This document shows positions 59,778-64,000 of a stretch of DNA of 64,000 nucleotides, one piece after another. Numbering within the stretch: the stretch's first letter is position 1; each line of letters opens with the position of its first letter. Below the pieces are notes generated by a model, which saw only the letters and a list, made by a program, of their open reading frames with translations, had not been told where the DNA came from and made no database searches. Source of the stretch: Arthrobacter sp042667405 (GTDB taxonomy: Bacteria; Actinomycetota; Actinomycetes; Actinomycetales; Micrococcaceae); contig NZ_JBHVAL010000013.1 in NCBI RefSeq assembly GCF_042667405.1, positions 62,001 through 126,000 on the forward strand. Direction: 5' to 3'. The position numbers and the translations under genes are program-made.

Positions 59778-61939
59778 GCTGGGACTTCCTTGTCTGTGGG
59801 GTTTCCGGCCGCCGGTTCTTCAGCGGCCCCTTCTACGTGAATGGTGGCGAGCACCTGGTCAGCTTTGACCAAGTCGCCTGTTTTGCTGGTCAGGTGGACC
59901 CGGCCCGCGACGGATGCCACCAACTGGTGCTCCATCTTCATTGCTTCGACGGCCAGGAGGACTTGCCCCTCTTCCACAGCATCACCGTCCTTGACGGATA
60001 CGGATACGACCGTGCCCGGCATCGGCGAGCGCACTTCGGGATCGGCTGCTCCTTCGACGCGCTGGACACCGGCGAGCATCCGGCGCAGGCGTTCGGCGCG
60101 GTCCAGGACCTCCAAGCGGCATGACCACCCGTTGTTTCCCAGGAAAAGCTCACGGATTCCGCCGTGCTCACGGGGAGCAACGCCAACCGCGTAGGTGACC
60201 GGGGCGCCGTCGAACTCCAGGACGATGCTGTCAGCAGTCCTGCCGGCCAGCCGGACGTCGACCGGGGTTCCGCCGTCGACGGTTGCCGTGACGAAACCAT
60301 GGCGGTCCGTGATGGACACGGTAGCGGCCGAACCGCCGGGAAGACCGAAGGTGGCCGTCCATGCAGCGGGAACCCCCACACGCCAGGCGTCCGGTGCGCT
60401 CCAGGCGTCGCCCGCGGACGGCGAGCCTGTGCGCTCAAGCCACAGTGTGATTGCTGCCGCGGTTAGTTCCCGGTCTCCGGGATGCCTGAACTCCATGGAC
60501 GTCAGCTTGCGCTCGATGAGGCCGGTGTCGAGGTGGCCTTCGCGGACCTCCGGGTGGTTGATGAGCAGTCTCAGATACTCCACGTTGGTGTCGACACCGA
60601 GCAGCGTGTACCGTCCAAGCGCGGCGTCAAGGGTATCGAGTGCAGCTGCGCGGTCCTCACCCCAGGAAATAACCTTTGCAAGCATGGGATCGTAATCACC
60701 CGTGATGTCCAGTCCGTTCCGCATGGCCGAGTCGATCCGCACGTTTGCCTGTCCCTGCTGCACCCCTGTCACGCCCGGATCGCCGGGACCGCGCTCGGCC
60801 AGCGCCACGACGCGGCCCATGGAGGGCATGAAGTTCCGCTCCGGCACCTCTGCATAGACGCGCGCCTCGACCGCGTGGCCTTTGAGTTCGACGTCGGACT
60901 GGGCCACCGTGAGTATCTCGCCGGCGGCGATCCTCACCTGCCATTCGACCAAGTCGATCCCGGTGACCATCTCCGTGACCGGGTGCTCAACCTGCAACCG
61001 CGTGTTCATCTCCATGAAGAAGAACTCGTCAGGGTTTTCATCCGAGACCAGGAACTCCACGGTTCCCGCACCGCTGTAATTGACCGAGCGCGCGGCATTG
61101 CAGGCTGCCTCGCCGATCCGCGCCCGCTGAACGGCGCCGTCCGGCAACGACTCGAAGAGAGCCGACGGGGCTTCCTCGATGACCTTTTGATGCCTGCGTT
61201 GGAGGGAGCACTCACGCTCGCCGAGGTGTATGACGTTGCCGTGGTTGTCAGCGAGCACCTGGACCTCAATGTGGCGGGGAGTCCGGATCAGGCGCTCCAA
61301 GAAGAGGGTGTCATCCCCGAACGCCGAAGCAGCCACCCGGCGGGCGGTTTGAAGAATCGAAGCCATGTCCTCGAGGCGTTCCACCACATGCATGCCTTTA
61401 CCGCCGCCACCTGCCGATGGCTTGATGAGCAGCGGGAAGCCGACATCGGGTGCTGACTCGATCAGTTGCTGGTCGGTAAGGCCCGGCCGCGCAATTCCGG
61501 GCACGCACGGGACGTCGTAGGCCATCACGTGGTTCTTGGAACGGATCTTGTCGCCCATGACTTCGATGGCGCCGATGCCTGGGCCGATGAAGGTGATCCC
61601 CGCAGCATCAAGCGCCTTGGCGAACTCCACGTTTTCGGACAGGAAACCGTAACCGGGATGTACTGCCTGGGCGCCGCTGCGATGGCAGGCGTCGATGATG
61701 GCGTCGATCTTGAGGTAGCTTTCCGAGGGCGCCGTGCCGCCGATTGCGACTGCGGTATCGGCCAGCGCCACATGTTTGGCGTCTTTATCGGCGTCCGAGT
61801 AGACGGCAACGGAGCGGATGCCCATTGCTTTGAGCGTGCTGATCACCCGGCAGGCGATCTCGCCGCGATTGGCCACAAGGACGGCACTGAAGGGTTTTGC
61901 CGCGGTACGGGGCAGAGTGCTGGTTGTTGGGGTTGTCAT
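59774..61939 (-). CDS. accA1: Acyl-CoA carboxylase alpha subunit (biotin carboxylase + biotin carrier)
   Basis: 721 aa, AccA1/MccA-like. Biotin carboxylase domain (about 18-460): VLVANRGEIACRVI, ATP-grasp KPSAGGGGKGMHVVE, RDCSLQRR-type ERECSLQRRHQKVIEEAPS and FMEMNTRLQVEHPVTE. A middle BT-like domain follows, then the C-terminal biotinyl domain with EAMKMEH (biotinylated K668). Likely 3-methylcrotonyl-CoA carboxylase with the carboxyltransferase just upstream in the operon. ATG 61939 follows that gene's stop by 2 nt. Confidence 0.93.
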   Translation of the reverse strand: MTTPTTSTLPRTAAKPFSAVLVANRGEIACRVISTLKAMGIRSVAVYSDADKDAKHVALADTAVAIGGTAPSESYLKIDAIIDACHRSGAQAVHPGYGFLSENVEFAKALDAAGITFIGPGIGAIEVMGDKIRSKNHVMAYDVPCVPGIARPGLTDQQLIESAPDVGFPLLIKPSAGGGGKGMHVVERLEDMASILQTARRVAASAFGDDTLFLERLIRTPRHIEVQVLADNHGNVIHLGERECSLQRRHQKVIEEAPSALFESLPDGAVQRARIGEAACNAARSVNYSGAGTVEFLVSDENPDEFFFMEMNTRLQVEHPVTEMVTGIDLVEWQVRIAAGEILTVAQSDVELKGHAVEARVYAEVPERNFMPSMGRVVALAERGPGDPGVTGVQQGQANVRIDSAMRNGLDITGDYDPMLAKVISWGEDRAAALDTLDAALGRYTLLGVDTNVEYLRLLINHPEVREGHLDTGLIERKLTSMEFRHPGDRELTAAAITLWLERTGSPSAGDAWSAPDAWRVGVPAAWTATFGLPGGSAATVSITDRHGFVTATVDGGTPVDVRLAGRTADSIVLEFDGAPVTYAVGVAPREHGGIRELFLGNNGWSCRLEVLDRAERLRRMLAGVQRVEGAADPEVRSPMPGTVVSVSVKDGDAVEEGQVLLAVEAMKMEHQLVASVAGRVHLTSKTGDLVKADQVLATIHVEGAAEEPAAGNPTDKEVPA

Positions 61940-61941
61940 GG

Positions 61942-63567
61942 CTACATCCTGAAGAGGCCGAAGGAGGTCTCGGGCAGTTGTTGGCGGGAGACGACATCAA
62001 GGGCCATCCCGAGGACCCTTCGGGTGTCGGCGGGGTCGATAATGCCGTCATCCCACAGCCGGGCGGTGGAGTAGTACGGGCTTCCCTGGTCTTCGTACTG
62101 TTGCTTGATGGGGGCTTTGAAGGCTTCCTCGTCCTCGGCCGACCATTCCTCCCCCGCTGCCTCGTATTGGTCCCGCTTGACGGTGGCCAAGACACTCGAG
62201 GCCTGGTTTCCGCCCATGACGGAGATGCGGGCTGCCGGCCACATCCACAGGAAGCGTGGCGAGTAGGCCCGGCCGCACATGGAGTAGTTGCCGGCGCCGA
62301 ACGACCCGCCAATGACCACCGTGAGCTTGGGCACGCGGGCAGTGGCTACGGCGGTGACCATCTTGGCGCCGTTCTTCGCGATACCACCCTGTTCGTAGTC
62401 CTTGCCCACCATGAAGCCGGAAAGGTTTTGAAGGAAAATCAAAGGGATGCCGCGCTGGTCGCACAACTCGATGAAATGGGCGCCCTTGAGCGACGATTCG
62501 CTGAAAAGGACTCCGTTGTTGGCCACGATGCCCACGGGGTGGCCGTGCAGGTGCGCGAATCCGGTCACCAGAGTGGTTCCGTAGTTTTTCTTGAATTCAT
62601 GGAATTCGGATCCGTCGACAATCCTGGCGATCACTTCCCGGACGTCGTATTGGGCGTTGACGTCCACCGGAACCACACCGTAAAGCTCTGAAGGCTCGAC
62701 GACGGGCGGCAGGACGACGTCGAGCGTTTCCCAGGCCGGCTGCGCCGGCTTCGGCAACGTCGCAACGATGTCCCGCACGATCTCCAGCGCGTGCTGGTCA
62801 TTCTCGGCCAGGTGGTCGGTGACTCCGGAGATACGCGAATGCACGTCACCGCCACCCAGTTCCTCCGCGGTGACGATTTCCCCGATGGCGGCTTTGACCA
62901 ACGGCGGACCGCCCAGGAAGATCGTTCCCTGGTTCCGGACGATGACCGTTTCGTCGCTCATGGCCGGGACGTAGGCCCCACCGGCAGTGCATGAACCCAT
63001 CACGGAGGCGATCTGCGGAATCTTCGCCGCCGACATCCTTGCCTGGTTGTAGAAGATCCGTCCGAAGTGCTCCTTATCGGGGAAAACCTCGTCCTGCTTG
63101 GGCAGGAACGCTCCCCCGGAATCGACCAGGTAGATGCACGGCAGCGTGTTCTCCAACGCGATCTCCTGGGCCCGGAGATGCTTTTTCACGGTCATGGGAT
63201 AGTAGGTGCCCCCTTTGACCGTGGCGTCGTTGGAGATGACGAGGACATGGCGTCCGTGCACCAGCCCGATGCCAGCGATAACGCCGGCACCCGGGGAATC
63301 GTCGTTGTACATGCCGTTGGCAGCCAATGGCGCAATCTCCAGGAAAGGACTGCCCTCATCCAGGAGGTAATCTATGCGCTCCCTGGGCAGGAGCTTGCCT
63401 CGCGCGAGGTGCCGCTCGCGGGACTTGGCCGGTCCGCCCAGGGCGGCTGCAGCCAGACGGCCCTTCAATTCGTCCACCAGAGCCAGTTGCGCCCGTTCGT
63501 TGGCCTCGAAGGTGCCGGTCGCGGCGCCCTTCAGGCTGGCAATTGTCTCCATCGACCCCTGTTCCAT
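61942..63567 (-). CDS. accD1: Acyl-CoA carboxylase beta subunit (carboxyltransferase)
   Basis: 541 aa crotonase-fold carboxyltransferase of the AccD1/MccB type: ERHLARGKLLPRERIDYLLD, GGAYVPAMSDETVIVRNQGTIFLGGPPLVKAA, FLQNLSGFMVGKDYEQGGIAKNGAKMV and SFGAGNYSMCGRAYSPRFLWMWP, the last being typical of methylcrotonyl-CoA carboxylases rather than propionyl-CoA ones. Two in-frame ATGs (63567, 63552) are possible starts. First gene of the minus-strand operon; its promoter (-35 63641-63636, -10 63618-63613) is overlapped by a palindrome that the divergent TetR could bind. Confidence 0.92.
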   Translation of the reverse strand: MEQGSMETIASLKGAATGTFEANERAQLALVDELKGRLAAAALGGPAKSRERHLARGKLLPRERIDYLLDEGSPFLEIAPLAANGMYNDDSPGAGVIAGIGLVHGRHVLVISNDATVKGGTYYPMTVKKHLRAQEIALENTLPCIYLVDSGGAFLPKQDEVFPDKEHFGRIFYNQARMSAAKIPQIASVMGSCTAGGAYVPAMSDETVIVRNQGTIFLGGPPLVKAAIGEIVTAEELGGGDVHSRISGVTDHLAENDQHALEIVRDIVATLPKPAQPAWETLDVVLPPVVEPSELYGVVPVDVNAQYDVREVIARIVDGSEFHEFKKNYGTTLVTGFAHLHGHPVGIVANNGVLFSESSLKGAHFIELCDQRGIPLIFLQNLSGFMVGKDYEQGGIAKNGAKMVTAVATARVPKLTVVIGGSFGAGNYSMCGRAYSPRFLWMWPAARISVMGGNQASSVLATVKRDQYEAAGEEWSAEDEEAFKAPIKQQYEDQGSPYYSTARLWDDGIIDPADTRRVLGMALDVVSRQQLPETSFGLFRM

Positions 63568-63600
63568 TCCCTGTTACAAGCCATTTCGGTTAGTGCCACG

Positions 63601-63641
63601 TAACTGAAATTTAGGTTAGTCTTTATTAACTGTGATGTCCA
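63601..63641 (-). promoter_or_regulatory. Acyl-CoA operon promoter with overlapping TetR operator
   Basis: Minus strand: -35 TGGACA (63641-63636), 17-bp spacer, -10 TAACCT (63618-63613). The palindrome TAAC-N2-AAATTT-N2-GTTA (63601-63618; 14 of 18 bases symmetrical) begins with the -10 hexamer, so a bound regulator would block polymerase. Confidence 0.65.
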
Positions 63642-63661
63642 GCACAACGGGTCCACGGCCA

Positions 63662-63716
63662 ACTTGCCGGCAGGCCGTGGCCCACTTGCCGGCAGGCCGT
63701 GGCCCACTTGCCGGCA
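63662..63716. repeat. 22-bp tandem repeat, 2.5 copies
   Basis: Units 63662-63683 and 63684-63705 are identical, followed by 11 bases of a third (63706-63716). Each unit contains the self-complementary octamer TGCCGGCA. Located between the acyl-CoA operon promoter and the TetR start, in the probable 5' region of the TetR gene. Confidence 0.85.
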
Positions 63717-63736
63717 TCAGCACCAAGGAGGACAAC

Positions 63737-64000
63737 GTGACAGCAGGCCCGGAAGCAAACACCGAAGGCCCCCGTGCCACCACTACCCAACGAAGCCAGG
63801 CGAAAGAGCTGCGCCGATTGGCCTTGCTGTCTGCCGCTGCAGGCCTCTTTGCCGACAACGGGTTCAGCCGCGTGTCCCTGGAGGATCTTGGCGCGGCTGC
63901 CGGCGTCAGCGGTCCGGCCGTGTACCGCCATTTTCCGGGTAAACAGGCCGTACTCGGTGAACTGCTCCTAAGCGTCAGCCGGGACTTGCTGGATGGCGGA
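63737..64000 (+). CDS. TetR-family regulator of the acyl-CoA operon, cut by window end
   Basis: First 88 codons only; the frame is open to the window end. Helix-turn-helix region LRRLALLSAAAGLFADNGFSRVSLEDLGAAAGVSGPAVYRHFPGK, cut here by eye into helices 1-3, is complete; the ligand-binding domain is off the window. GTG 63737 has a strong AAGGAGG 5 nt upstream. Divergent from the leucine/itaconate-type operon, the place of Rv2506 in Mycobacterium tuberculosis. It probably senses an acyl-CoA intermediate and binds the palindrome at 63601-63618. Confidence 0.88.
   Translation, partial: MTAGPEANTEGPRATTTQRSQAKELRRLALLSAAAGLFADNGFSRVSLEDLGAAAGVSGPAVYRHFPGKQAVLGELLLSVSRDLLDGG

Overview
The window is high-GC, densely coded DNA from an actinobacterium, most likely an Arthrobacter/Paenarthrobacter-type member of the Micrococcaceae. 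That rests on the gene orders (dapA-rnj-ftsK; rimP-nusA-ylxR-infB-rbfA; dxr-rip1-ispG; rpsO-pnp-M16 peptidase), heavy GTG/TTG start usage, many apparently leaderless genes, and actinobacterial families (DUF4439, DUF4081-GNAT, five-helix Moco oxidoreductase). I see no insertion sequence, prophage, CRISPR array, rRNA or tRNA gene. No gene-free stretch exceeds about 240 bp.

Layout. 1-8.1 kb: ftsK (cut by the window edge), rnj and dapA on the minus strand, a LexA-box-preceded DUF222-like fragment, a DUF1624-type membrane acyltransferase, and dapB with a small membrane protein. 8.2-16 kb: a molybdenum-cofactor island. On the minus strand a two-component system, a membrane Moco oxidoreductase, moeA, moaC, mogA and moaE follow each other; moaA-moaD diverge from the regulator. 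16-31.3 kb: core information-processing genes (M16 peptidase, pnp, rpsO, ribF, truB, rbfA, infB, ylxR, nusA, rimP) with a class I aminotransferase and a guanine-deaminase-like gene between. 31.4-34.3 kb: plus-strand DUF4439 protein, VIT-family transporter and antibiotic-kinase-like gene. 34.4-37.4 kb: TauE/SafE permease, proS and a 76-aa protein. 37.5-39.7 kb: a self-contained ABC efflux operon with its own TetR regulator. 39.8-47.1 kb: a lipoprotein, then the isoprenoid/site-2-protease cluster (ispG, rip1, dxr) with GNAT and YciI genes, and a lipase-maturation-factor-like membrane protein. 47.1-55.6 kb: a LacI-controlled carbohydrate locus (Tat lipoprotein binding protein, two permeases, two Gfo/Idh oxidoreductases, a TIM-barrel isomerase, a ThuA protein). 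55.7-64 kb: a seven-gene acyl-CoA operon matching leucine (and possibly itaconate) breakdown, with a divergent TetR regulator cut by the window end.

How the parts work together. The Moco island supplies cofactor biosynthesis steps (cPMP formation, MPT synthase, adenylylation, Mo insertion) next to a likely consumer enzyme and a sensor/regulator pair; an 11-bp tandem direct repeat sits in the shared regulator/moaA promoter region. The carbohydrate locus has its import system but no ATPase, no kinase and no classical glycosidase, which suggests an oxidise-then-rearrange (keto-sugar) route. The acyl-CoA operon covers isovaleryl-CoA to acetoacetyl-CoA. Three local regulators (LacI, ABC-operon TetR, acyl-CoA TetR) each have a well-placed palindrome at the promoter they would control.

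Recurring non-coding themes: -10-like hexamers exactly 6-7 nt before start codons (leaderless transcripts), and unusually long perfect intergenic hairpins without a T-tract, three of which share a core sequence. Functions are inferred from motif recognition by eye; no database search was possible.
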